Positions 38,768 to 46,699 of a stretch of DNA of 64,000 nt are shown piece by piece (position 1 is the first letter of the stretch; each line of letters begins with the position of its first letter). Where the stretch lies: contig OW568870.1 in the NCBI GenBank assembly GCA_938743325.2, forward strand, positions 310,001 through 374,000. The letters run 5' to 3'. The stretch is from Pycnococcus provasolii (Eukaryota; Chlorophyta; Pseudoscourfieldiophyceae; Pseudoscourfieldiales; Pycnococcaceae). Both the position numbers and the translations under genes were made by a program. The notes under the pieces are model-generated. The model was not told where the DNA came from. It saw only the letters and a program-made list of their open reading frames with translations, and ran no database searches.

Positions 38768-39931
38768 TTATTTTAAATACTCGTATACCAAATAAAACTC
38801 CCACGCACGTCGCCAACCACCCGTCGGTGTCTCGTCAAGCAGCAGTGGGTGATGGTCGTCGCGCACCACGTAGCCCTTTTCGACGAGCGTCTCGATAGTC
38901 TCCCACGTCTTCTGCTCCGTCCACTCCCAGAGCGAGTGGAGCAGCATCGCGAGCTTCTCGATGAGAAAGGGCTTGCAGATGACCGCAAACGCGTTCTCCT
39001 TATCCGGAATCGCGTTGTGCTCCACGAATCGTTCGCGCAGAAAGCTAAGCAACTGCATGTGTGCCGGAGGAGGGGGCGGCGGCACATAGTCTTCGGCAGA
39101 CTCCGGCTCCTGCTTCACAAACCCGCTCACTTCAATCTTGCGCCTCCTTGAAGCTCGTTCGCGCCGTGGGTTCATCTGCACGGGCTTGAGGTGCTCGTTA
39201 TCTGGCAGGTCAAGCCTAAGACGCGCCGCTAAGTCGCCGGCATTGACGGCGAATCCCGTGTCGCGCACACGGTAGCACTGTTCTAGCGTTGACGCAAGAA
39301 TGTACTTGTCATCAGCCGGTGCCGTTAGCCTGTGGCCGTTGCAGAATCCTCCCCACACTTCGTCGGCATGTTTTCTCTGCAAGTTTGCGAGCACGGCGCG
39401 GAACATGAGCGCGACGAACCTTGGCAGGCACGGCTCTCTGATTCCAGACGCCGCTCGAAATCGCAAGCACGCCGCCTCGTCGAGGAAGTCTCCATCGGCG
39501 GCCTGTTTCCCGACGTCCGTGCGCACTTTTTCTCTCTCTTCGTCGTCGTCGGTGAACCTGATGACATCTTCGTGCGGCACAGCGACGAGTCGAAACAGCG
39601 TCGGCGCGGTTCCTGTTCTCGTCGGCATTTCCGGCGCGACTTGAACGGCGGGCACTTCTCCGAACTGCTTGGTGAGAGTGACAGTTGCTCTTGCACCCGC
39701 CCCAACTTCGCAGGTTGCATGAATATCGAACTTCCACCCGTCAGGCGTCGCGGTGTCCACGACTGCTTGAACCTCACTGCTTATGAGTTTGACGTGTCCT
39801 TCGAAGTCAACGGCACTCAAACCGAAAGAAGACTTAAAAGAATTAACGTGAACGGCCCCCTGAGACGAGGAGGAAGACTTATGATGATGACGACTTCTTT
39901 GTGGTGAATGAGCAGAAGCAGGAGGAGGCAT
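38768..39931 (-). CDS. unknown protein of 387 aa
   Basis: Starts MPPPASAHSPQRSRHHHKSS with a basic, Ser-rich leader. Two folded-looking parts follow: residues about 35-240 (strands FEGHVKLISSEVQAVVD, ATVTLTKQFGEVPAVQVAP; helices around CLRFRAASGIREPCL) and 290-387, which is helix-rich and ends WRRAWEFYLVYEYLK. A Pro-run (YVPPPPPPAH) separates them. The C-terminal part (KPFLIEKLAMLLHSLWEWTEQKTWETIETLVEKGYVVRDD) has a winged-helix-like pattern, which may imply nucleic-acid or protein binding. I do not recognise a family. Confidence 0.6.
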   Translation of the reverse strand: MPPPASAHSPQRSRHHHKSSSSSQGAVHVNSFKSSFGLSAVDFEGHVKLISSEVQAVVDTATPDGWKFDIHATCEVGAGARATVTLTKQFGEVPAVQVAPEMPTRTGTAPTLFRLVAVPHEDVIRFTDDDEEREKVRTDVGKQAADGDFLDEAACLRFRAASGIREPCLPRFVALMFRAVLANLQRKHADEVWGGFCNGHRLTAPADDKYILASTLEQCYRVRDTGFAVNAGDLAARLRLDLPDNEHLKPVQMNPRRERASRRRKIEVSGFVKQEPESAEDYVPPPPPPAHMQLLSFLRERFVEHNAIPDKENAFAVICKPFLIEKLAMLLHSLWEWTEQKTWETIETLVEKGYVVRDDHHPLLLDETPTGGWRRAWEFYLVYEYLK

Positions 39932-40408
39932 GACAAAGCAGGGACTCCTAATATTCTTTGGGGAGAAGAATGATGATGGAGACGACACGTGAACTATTGA
40001 AATGAAGGGGGAACGAACGAACTCTGCCTGGAAGAAAAGACGGGTTTAAGGGACCTCGACGATGCAAGGCCGAGGGTGAGCTTCGACAGCGAGCCTCGTT
40101 GCCAAATGGAGGGTGCCAAATGGAAATGGAGGGGGACAGACTTCGACAGCCTTGATTGAGCTCGGGGGAGGAAAGAAAGGGACTACGATAGTGGTACCCT
40201 ACGCGGGTTCGGGTTTACATTACTTTTCCAAGGTGACGTTAGGGTTTTAAAGTTAGGGTTAGGGTTAGGGTTACCCTTAGGGTTAGGTGGTTCTCAGGGG
40301 GCCTATCTCCGCACCCTACCCGGCTACCAGGTGCCAGGTATTAAGGTTATCTCTTGTTGGCCTTGTTCATTTTCCAGTTCTGTTTCATTTTCCACGTCGT
40401 GAGGAATC
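39932..40408. promoter_or_regulatory. divergent promoter region with telomere-type array
   Basis: Contains CTACGATAG at 40183-40191 and TTAGGG units at 40239-40287. Two direct GACTTCGACAGC/GAGCTTCGACAGC copies lie near 40078 and 40139. It is shared by the unknown 387-aa gene and the bL32m-like gene. Confidence 0.5.
40239..40287. repeat. interstitial telomere-type array, degenerate
   Basis: One TTAGGG, a short break, then three tandem TTAGGG units, a TTACCC variant and further TTAGG units on the plus strand. It ends 121 bp upstream of the start codon at 40409. Confidence 0.88.
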
Positions 40409-41191
40409 ATGGCGGCGATGACGTCCTGGGTGTCGTTCCTGCGGTCGTCCATGTCCATGTCCATGTCCATGTCCATGTCCGGTTCGTTAGGTCGGGGTAG
40501 TAGGGCTTACAGCCTTGTTCCTTCTGATTCTTCTCCTGCTTTGAACTTCGCCTTTGCCGCTCGTGCTTCGGGTGTTTCTGGTTGGTTTGGGGTTGGTGTT
40601 TCTAATGGTCCAAGGGCCTTGCTCCCACATCCTCCTCTTCGTGGTCTTGGCGCAGCGGAGTGGTGGCAGTCGTACCCCTCGTCGGGATCGGTGTCGGGGA
40701 TGATGACGCCATGGTCGTTGCCTAATAAGACACAAACCAATCGAAACTCGCGACACCAGCATCAACATCTTCAGCAGCCAAACACGGCGTTGGATTTGCT
40801 CAAAGACAGACTCGCGGCGCACCGAAGGACGACTGATTCCCTGCTTTCAGACCTGATTCCGTCGATCGTCTTCGCCGTGCCGAAGAAAAAAATCAGCAAG
40901 AGGCGTGGTCGCGTACGCAGGAACCCGTGGCAAAAAGGACCTGGTTTGCCGACAACCATTTACAAGGATCCCGTGTCAGGTGCCGTGTACCAGCCGGGAA
41001 CCATCGGGGACATACGCAAGCAGCTCAAGCAGAGAAATCGCGACGGGCAGGTGGGACCTATCGACTACGGTCTCGACAAGTGGAGGCCAGCCACGCGTCG
41101 ACCTGGACGCATTCCCGCCAGGTGGGGCAAAGGGTGGAAGCGGCACCCAGAATACGACCCGTGGATTGAGAGAGACCGTTTGGATCTGTAA
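40409..41191 (+). CDS. mitochondrial ribosomal protein bL32m-like
   Basis: 260 aa. A long N-terminal extension (about 150 aa) begins MAAMTSWVSFLRSSMSMSMS and is Ser/Arg-rich, as a mitochondrial presequence would be. At about 151 the sequence VFAVPKKKISKRRGRVRRNPW matches the conserved AVPK(R/K)KxSxxRRxxRR start of bL32, followed by a C-terminal tail (TIYKDPVSGAVYQPGTIGDI..., DKWRPATRRPGRIPARWGKGWKRHPEYDPW) rich in basic and aromatic residues. bL32 sits near the tunnel exit of bacterial-type ribosomes; the zinc-binding Cys residues of many bL32s are absent here. The MS-MS-MS run is coded by tandem ATGTCC. Mitochondrial rather than plastid targeting is inferred. Confidence 0.6.
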   Translation: MAAMTSWVSFLRSSMSMSMSMSMSGSLGRGSRAYSLVPSDSSPALNFAFAARASGVSGWFGVGVSNGPRALLPHPPLRGLGAAEWWQSYPSSGSVSGMMTPWSLPNKTQTNRNSRHQHQHLQQPNTALDLLKDRLAAHRRTTDSLLSDLIPSIVFAVPKKKISKRRGRVRRNPWQKGPGLPTTIYKDPVSGAVYQPGTIGDIRKQLKQRNRDGQVGPIDYGLDKWRPATRRPGRIPARWGKGWKRHPEYDPWIERDRLDL

Positions 41192-41269
41192 TCTCGTTAT
41201 AAAAACTCATTAGACAACCGAGCAGAGCAATCACGGCTAAAAATTGAGCGTGTTTTACATTTTTAGATG

Positions 41270-41370
41270 ATAAGGAGGAGCGTGAGAATCAGCTCGACCG
41301 CAACGTGTTCTCGATAGAACAACTTGATTTTCGTCGCGGCGTGCGTCACGTGGAACACCACTCTCTCGAC
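41270..41370 (-). promoter_or_regulatory. candidate type-2 SECIS element
   Basis: In the 3' flank of the FrnE-like gene, about 127 nt past its stop. On the minus strand the 5' quartet GTGAC (TGAC at 41348-41345) faces TGAT (41291-41288), giving the U.U, G.A, A.G, C.U pattern of a SECIS kink-turn. Between them is a 13-bp helix with one A.A mismatch and one bulge (GCACGCCGCGACG with CGTTGCGGTCGAGC), then AAAA (41331-41328) in the apical internal loop and a 6-bp ministem TGTTCT-ATCG-AGAACA. Weak flanking pairing GAGTG/CGCTC could form stem I. I folded it by hand; GTGA in place of ATGA and the mismatch are weaknesses. Confidence 0.5.
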
Positions 41371-41379
41371 TATTTTTTT

Positions 41380-41409
41380 CATAAAATATCAGGAGAAGGA
41401 TATTTTATG
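41380..41409. terminator. AT-rich hairpin between convergent genes
   Basis: CATAAAATATC and GATATTTTATG form 11-bp perfect arms around an 8-nt loop AGGAGAAG. It lies between the stops of the bL32m-like gene and the FrnE-like gene, so could act in 3'-end formation. T-runs flank it. Confidence 0.45.
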
Positions 41410-41474
41410 AGCACCTGGGTGCAGTTTCCTTCTCCGCCTTTACCGTCAGCCACCGGACGGAACGACGGGCGTGA

Positions 41475-42176
41475 TTATGCGACGCCAATAGCCTCCTCAA
41501 TCGCCTCGGCAAGAATGTCGGGAGGCTGTGCGCCGCTAAGGTGGTACTTGCCGTCGATAATAAAATAAGGAACGCCGCGAATCTGGTGACGACCGGCGAA
41601 GGCGCGCTTTTGGTCCTCCACCGTATCAGCGAACGCGGTGGGGTCGTCAAGCACCTTGGCGGCGTCTTGCAAACCCACCGCCTGTGCCGCCGCTAGCAAC
41701 ACGTCGCGGTCAGATACACACTTCTCGCGCGTGAAGTAGTCCTTGAACAGTTCTTCGACGAGCGCGTTTTGCGTGGCATAGTCGTCGTCAAGGCTTTCGG
41801 CGTATGCGAGCAGCCGGTGCGAGTCGAATGTGTCGCCGACATTTCCCCCGATGGAGTACGTCTCCCCCATTTCCGCGAACGTCGCCGTCATTGCCTCGAC
41901 GATGGCAGGCGCACGAGCGCCAAACTTACGCTCGTACAGTTCCCTTTTGTTCATGCCTGACCCAGGCGGGAGCGTGGGGTCGAGCGTGAACGGCCTCCAT
42001 CGCACTTGGACTCCTCCCCCTGACTGAGACTCCCTCTCAGGGTGGCGGGTCGCGACCAAGGCGAGCGCCGACGCGAGGCGGCGCTTGCCCACGAAGCACC
42101 ACGGTCAGATCGTGTCCGACACCACGTCCACGACGACTCGTCTTCCATGCGAGAGACCACGAGATGCGGCCGCCAT
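41475..42176 (-). CDS. FrnE/DsbA-like thiol oxidoreductase, likely selenoprotein (U-P-W-C)
   Basis: Reading from ATG 42176 gives MAAASRGLSHGRR, then VVVDVVSDTI, an in-frame TGA (42107-42105, residue 24), PWCFVGKRRLASALALVA and on to TAA at 41475: 233 aa counting the TGA as selenocysteine. The family (DSBA-like, FrnE/2-hydroxychromene-2-carboxylate isomerase-like) has D-x-V-C-P-W-C-x-x-G-K at this place, so TGA replaces the first redox Cys. Downstream, VQVRWRPFTLDPTLP, GDTFDSHRLLAYAE, ALVEELFKDYFTRE, RGVPYFIIDGKYHLSGAQPPD (cis-Pro loop) and a last helix complete the family. Without reading through TGA the protein would lose its redox site. There is no clear targeting signal. A SECIS-like fold follows in the 3' UTR. 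Alternatively the TGA is a nonsense change or sequencing error. Confidence 0.75.
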
Positions 42177-42476
42177 TCGTTCGAAATGCGAATGTATGAG
42201 AGCGAGGAATCAGGAGATGAGTGGGACAGGCGTCAGGTGACTGGGTGAGTTTGGTCGACCCAAGCTTTATTCGGTCGTTCGGGGTTTGGAGTTCCCCTTT
42301 TGCGTGCGTGCCCTTCTGTCGCGGGGTGAGCCATTCTGCAAATGCGGGCGTTACAAGACGCAGCACGCGCAGCACGCATGGCGCCAATGGCGTCGCTCCG
42401 CCTCCGGGTGAGGGCTATGCGCTCTCCTTCTTTTTCTCACAATAGGAGGCAGACGGCTCAGACGCCATCCAGTACT
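42177..42476. other. intergenic between FrnE-like and HDAC genes
   Basis: Promoter and 5' UTR of the FrnE-like gene. No telomere-type array or CTATCGTAG motif, and no gene seen. Confidence 0.4.
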
Positions 42477-42528
42477 AGTGAATGGACAACCGCTGGACAG
42501 AGTAAAGTACACTTCATTACTGAATGAG
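42477..42528. repeat. dispersed 3'-flank repeat, copy A
   Basis: The core GTGAATGGACAACCGCTGGA then CAGAGTAAAGTACACTTCAT and TACTGAATG differs from copy B at only two positions over about 45 bp. It lies 10 bp past the HDAC stop, in the same gene-relative orientation as copies B and C. Confidence 0.8.
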
Positions 42529-42537
42529 GGATCTCAG

Positions 42538-43950
42538 CTAGATGCCGTGAATCTGCCGCGCACGGTGCAATATGTCCATGCCCAACTCCATAGGCTCGTC
42601 AGGACGCGGCGCTCTCCCGTAAAGCGCGAAACGCGACGCCTCCACCGGGTCGACCTTCGCGCCGCCGCCACCACCACCGAACATATTGCCAAACAGGCCA
42701 GCCTTCTTCTCCGGCGCACTTGCCTCCACCTGGTTGCCACGCGCCGCGAGAGTCTCCTCGAGCGAAGCAAGGCCGAGCGTGGAGCGCGTCAGCTCTGCAA
42801 TGCTCACGCCAAGCGCGCCGCCGACGCCACGGGATGCTTCATTGCCATTGTCCACGTGATATCCACCTTCCATAATGTAAAGAAGGCGTCCGCCGGCGCA
42901 CTCGCCAGCCAGTTCTCTCGCCCGCCGCGCGAGGTGATAGTAGTCGGAGGCATCCCACATGAACTGCGCAGTCGGGTCGAGGAAGTGCGCGTCAAAGCCT
43001 GCGCTGATGACGACGAAGCCTTTTTTCGCATCGCGCAGAAACTCTCTCGCCTTTGGAGCTATGACCGTATCCCAGCTTTCGAACGCAAGTGTTCGGCCCG
43101 TGCCAGCTGGTAGCGGCAGCGCTAGATTGCATCCTTCTCCTTCTCCTTGTCCCACTTCATCGATATTCCCCTCGAACGGGAAAATGCGCTCCTGATGCAT
43201 GGAAGCGTATAGAACTGAGGAGTCGTCTCTAAATGCGTCAGCCGTCCCGTTTCCGTAGTGAACGTCAAAGTCTATCACCACAACCTTGTCACAGTTGTGC
43301 TTTTGCTGAACGTGGCGCGCCACGACAGCTGCGCCGTTGTAAAGGCAGAATCCCTTTGGTCCGCCTGGCACGGCGTGGTGGCCTGGTGGACGCGTGAGCA
43401 CAAGCCCCGCGGGCGTGGAAACCGCCGCGTTGTTGAAGGCTACGATTTCGTCGGCCACCGCGCACGCGGCACCGACTGCGGAAACTGCAGCCATGACGCT
43501 GTACGGAGTGAAATACGTTGGCCCACCCGTTTCTATCGTCATGCATCCCGCTTCTCTCGCTCGAGGTAGAAGTTCTCTGAGCCCCTCAACGTACGCCGGA
43601 ACGTGAACGAGCTGGAGCAGTTCATCCGTCGCTTCGTCGTAGTCGACGCCGTTCGCCAGCGCGTTCTTTAATTGTTCAAGGTCTCGCGGCGTCGAAGCGT
43701 CGTTGACCGTTGCTTGGTTGGCTTCTTCGAGTGCTGTGTTGAGTCCGTTTAGGGCGGCGTTTGATCGCGCGAAGCACTCGGGGTGGCCCGGCATCGTGTG
43801 TCCGTCCCCCGACGAAGCGGCGTACAAAAGCTTGAGGCTATCAAGCTCCTGAGCGGCACGGCAACGGCATCTCTCAGACGTCCTCCAGCGACCTGAACGA
43901 CGACCCGTACTGTTCAGCTTCTTCTGGGCGGACACCATCGCTTGCATCAT
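42538..43950 (-). CDS. class II histone deacetylase-like enzyme (HDA14/HDA5-type)
   Basis: 470 aa from the first ATG in frame. The N-terminus is basic and Ser/Thr-rich and may be a targeting peptide. Catalytic blocks: SSGDGHTMPGHPEC (entry), GPTYFTPYSVMAA, TRPPGHHAVPGGPKGFCLYNG (tandem His), KVVVIDFDVHYGNGTADAF (Zn Asp/His), SMHQERIFPFEGNIDE, VISAGFDAHFLDP (Zn Asp) and YIMEGGYHVDN (EGGY Tyr). This set is diagnostic of the arginase-deacetylase fold and resembles plant HDA14/HDA5 more than class I. It removes acetyl groups from histone or organellar Lys residues. A Gly-rich C-terminal stretch (FGGGGGGA) follows. It sits between two genes, all on the minus strand. Confidence 0.93.
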   Translation of the reverse strand: MMQAMVSAQKKLNSTGRRSGRWRTSERCRCRAAQELDSLKLLYAASSGDGHTMPGHPECFARSNAALNGLNTALEEANQATVNDASTPRDLEQLKNALANGVDYDEATDELLQLVHVPAYVEGLRELLPRAREAGCMTIETGGPTYFTPYSVMAAVSAVGAACAVADEIVAFNNAAVSTPAGLVLTRPPGHHAVPGGPKGFCLYNGAAVVARHVQQKHNCDKVVVIDFDVHYGNGTADAFRDDSSVLYASMHQERIFPFEGNIDEVGQGEGEGCNLALPLPAGTGRTLAFESWDTVIAPKAREFLRDAKKGFVVISAGFDAHFLDPTAQFMWDASDYYHLARRARELAGECAGGRLLYIMEGGYHVDNGNEASRGVGGALGVSIAELTRSTLGLASLEETLAARGNQVEASAPEKKAGLFGNMFGGGGGGAKVDPVEASRFALYGRAPRPDEPMELGMDILHRARQIHGI

Positions 43951-44019
43951 CAACCAAAGTGGGAGCAGGAAATAATATTTTCCCACGGAGAAAGGATCAG
44001 GAAAAGGAAAAACGTATGG

Positions 44020-44044
44020 TTAGGGTTTAGGGTTAGGGTTAGGG
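44020..44044. repeat. interstitial telomere-type array, 4 units
   Basis: Three TTAGGG and one TTTAGGG unit on the plus strand, 70 bp upstream of the HDAC start codon (43950). Confidence 0.88.
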
Positions 44045-44065
44045 CTATAATGGTGAAAGTGGATG

Positions 44066-44119
44066 GTGTGAATGGACGACCGCTGGACAGAGTCAAGTAC
44101 ACTTCATTACTGAACTTCT
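44066..44119. repeat. dispersed 3'-flank repeat, copy B
   Basis: Near-identical to copy A (GAATGGACGACCGCTGGACA, then GAGTCAAGTACACTTCATTA). Here the repeat overlaps the end of the RPAP2-like gene: the stop codon TAA (44109-44107) lies within it. Confidence 0.8.
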
Positions 44120-46062
44120 TCCCTCGAAAGAAGGAGTTCAACGAGCGCGTCGCGCTCGTATGCACCAACACCCACCGCAACGCTCAAATCGTCGGTCAGG
44201 TGCACGGCTAACCCGGGCTCGAATGTCAATGCGGAAGCATGCAGCAACGCAAGGAGAACCATGCGCCAGCCGGCGGGCGGCAGAGAGGGGCAGGCGCCAC
44301 GCATCGAAAGGTGCGGCACGAGAGCGTCAAGCACGTCCGCGCAGAGGTGCGCGGGGAACGCGCGGTCGCCGATTTTTCGCGTGGCGGCATGCGACCAAAC
44401 CTCGCTGCCAGCCTTGTGTAAGTGATCCGCCACCATTCGCTTCGTCGCTGCGGATCGTGGTGACAGCGGTGGCGGCGGGTTGGATGCATCGTCGATGCTC
44501 TTGGAATTGAGAGTGCTGCGCACGTGATCCGTCGTCCACGAGCTGATTGCACTCCAGCATGCGGCAAACATTCCTCTCGGCATTGGCGCGCTGCCGCTCG
44601 TGCTCGGCGCTTGACCGCTACTGCCGCCGTTGCCGTTGCCGTCGTCTTGCGCCAGGCTCGCATCCGCTTCAAGGAACGTTCCCATCGTCGCGGTAGTATC
44701 GCCACAAGGGACGCAAGTCGCCGCATGCCGTGGAAGCAGTGACATCGCAGCGTTCACTGCTCTGTTTGCCGTCCCTCCAGAGTTGGACTGCGATTCTAGC
44801 TCTGCGCGCATGCGTGCGCTCTGCTCGAACATCTCCGCAAGATCCTCCTCGTCAAATTCGTCGTCGCTGACAGCGTCGATAACCGCGTCAGACACGGCGC
44901 GGCGTGTTTCTCTTGCTGGAGGCTCTGGGGCGGGCGCGGCAACGTTCATGACGCCCGCGGCGGCGGCGAAGCCCTCCACGGTCTGCACGGTGAGAGTCGC
45001 GCCCGATGGCACGGTGGACCGTTCCCGGCCATTTGCACCACCGTCATCTTCGTTGCCATCTACGTCGTAGTCGTGTGCCGTTGCCACGTCGTCGACGTTG
45101 AGCATCAGCACTGCCGCAGTACCTGGCGCTCTCACCTCGGCAACCGCGCGCTCTGCAGCCTCCTTCATCGCCTCCGCCGCCTGCCTGCGTCCGTCTCCAT
45201 GTGGTAGGCTCTCGAAGTGTTCCGACGCATTCTGTGCTGCAAGGATCAATGCAGCGGCAGCGGCGCCTGTTGCCGTTGGATTTGGGCTGGGCTGCTGCTG
45301 CTGCTGCTGCTTCTGCTGGCTGTTGGATGACGAAGCCGCAGCTGCTTTTGGAACGTATCCCTCTACAGCCATCGCGCCGCCGTTGCTTGTGCTTGCTTGC
45401 TCGCGTCGTCCTCGACTGTCTGCGTCTTCTTCGGCATCCGATTCTGAGTCTGAGTCTCGCGCAAAGACGGTCGCGGCAACGAGCGGGCTAACTTCTCTTT
45501 CCCACGAGTGCACGACGTGTCTTTGCGTGCTTTTGTCGTACGTCGTGAGCATTTCGTCCTTTGACTTGTACGCCTTTGGAATGTTCTGCGCGACGCTGAC
45601 TGTGTTTTCCGTCTCATCCATGGACAAGGTTGTGGGCGCTGTTGCGCACTTGAGGCACGCGAGTGGCGGCGGCGCCTCCGGCGTTCCTTTTCTCCTCCAC
45701 GCTCCCTGGCTGTTTTCGTACCACGCGAGTAGCGCCTGCATAGCGTTTGCACACGTGTTTGAGCAGAACGCCTCGTTGCAGTTTCCGTCTTCGTCCACCT
45801 TGAGTTGTTCGACATCAGGCGCGGGAACGGAGCACGCGCACATTGGGTACGCGCACGTATTTTTGAGTGGTCTTTCTGCGATACACATGTCTCTGAAAGC
45901 TAGTGACGTCATGCGCGGTTCGAACGCCCACGACCGTTCTTCGCGCATATGTTTGATTAAAAGTCCAAGACACGAGGCATCCGGACACCGGATCCCTCGC
46001 TGACTGAGGACCGCCTCTGACTCCGACGAGCAGAAACGGACTTGGCTGGACGAACGGTTCAT
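44107..46062 (-). CDS. RPAP2: RPAP2/RTR1-like RNA polymerase II CTD phosphatase
   Basis: 651 aa. Residues about 55-125 hold the RTR1-type zinc finger: ERPLKNTCAYPMCACSVP and then NEAFCSNTCANAMQALLAWY, where four Cys/His ligands bind Zn2+. This domain in Rtr1/RPAP2 acts on Ser5-phosphorylated CTD of RNA polymerase II and helps nuclear import of the polymerase. The middle (about 190-480) is Ser/Ala/Gln-rich and acidic (GNEDDGG, SDDEFDEEDLAEMFEQ); the end is helical (DHLHKAGSEVWSH..., MVLLALLHASALTFEP). The C-terminus is encoded in the dispersed repeat (LSREEVQ, then TAA), so the last residues may be repeat-derived. The intact frame and Zn motif make this a confident assignment. Confidence 0.88.
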   Translation of the reverse strand: MNRSSSQVRFCSSESEAVLSQRGIRCPDASCLGLLIKHMREERSWAFEPRMTSLAFRDMCIAERPLKNTCAYPMCACSVPAPDVEQLKVDEDGNCNEAFCSNTCANAMQALLAWYENSQGAWRRKGTPEAPPPLACLKCATAPTTLSMDETENTVSVAQNIPKAYKSKDEMLTTYDKSTQRHVVHSWEREVSPLVAATVFARDSDSESDAEEDADSRGRREQASTSNGGAMAVEGYVPKAAAASSSNSQQKQQQQQQPSPNPTATGAAAAALILAAQNASEHFESLPHGDGRRQAAEAMKEAAERAVAEVRAPGTAAVLMLNVDDVATAHDYDVDGNEDDGGANGRERSTVPSGATLTVQTVEGFAAAAGVMNVAAPAPEPPARETRRAVSDAVIDAVSDDEFDEEDLAEMFEQSARMRAELESQSNSGGTANRAVNAAMSLLPRHAATCVPCGDTTATMGTFLEADASLAQDDGNGNGGSSGQAPSTSGSAPMPRGMFAACWSAISSWTTDHVRSTLNSKSIDDASNPPPPLSPRSAATKRMVADHLHKAGSEVWSHAATRKIGDRAFPAHLCADVLDALVPHLSMRGACPSLPPAGWRMVLLALLHASALTFEPGLAVHLTDDLSVAVGVGAYERDALVELLLSREEVQ

Positions 46063-46341
46063 AAGGTTCGGAGAATGAAAATGATGAAACTGATTTATTT
46101 AGTTCTGATGCCGAGTCATCACCAACCGGGGTTTTCCCCCCCGCCCCGGGGGGAGGGAGAGGAAGGGCGACGTGGACGTGGACTTGGGTTTTCGAGTCAC
46201 GGCGGCGGCGGGTTGTACCAACGGTACAGTATTTTCTTTTTTGCAACCGAATATCTTCCCCTGCCCGGAGGGAGATTTCCCGCTGATTTCCCGGGCCCGG
46301 GGGGGAGTTTCGGGGAGTTGGCTCGGGGGTTCGTGTAATGT

Positions 46342-46545
46342 TTACTCGAGAATGATCGTTACAGGGGCGCGTGCACCACATGCGTCGCCGAACTCTTGCG
46401 CAATCAGTGGCGTTCCGGCTTCCGTGGCTACATTGTACTCGATGGGCTTGGGCAGTTTCCATCGCGTGACGAAGAGCTCAGGGCGTCCGTAAGTGTTAAA
46501 GAAGTATGGCGCCGTGGGAAATAAAATAAAAGAGAAGAGTGAAGG
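46342..46545 (-). pseudogene. orphan C-terminal coding stretch of an unrecognised protein
   Basis: A minus-strand open frame of about 67 codons, no ATG, ending in TAA at 46342. The last ~58 residues look like a real protein end: TAPYFFNTYGRPELFVTRW, KLPKPIEYNVATEAGTPLI, AQEFGDACGARAPVTIILE. No good splice acceptor precedes it. The copia remnant begins ~150 bp further upstream on the same strand, so the exon may have been cut off from its 5' part, perhaps the frame that opens at 47522. I do not recognise the family; it may also be the last exon of a live gene. Confidence 0.4.
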
Positions 46546-46699
46546 TTACTATGGGGTAAAAAGTGAAGGGCCTGCCCGAGTGCGTCTCGGCGCGCCAGAT
46601 TCTTCCAAGGGGAGAATAGGTCGAGAGAAAACTCCGACCTATATCCTGGTTAAAAGTCCAATGTCAAGGAGGCACCTCGACCTATTCCATATGACAATC

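Noticed and set aside
41391-41440. GGAGAAGGA...TCCTTCTCC hairpin as the SECIS
   Set aside because: It has the 3' TGAT but no TGA or GA quartet on the 5' side, and its loop is poorly placed; the candidate at 41270-41370 fits better.
41951-42160. 70-codon frame MEDESSWTWCRTRSD over the FrnE start
   Set aside because: It uses another frame and loses all family motifs, whereas reading the TGA in the conserved frame restores the family start.
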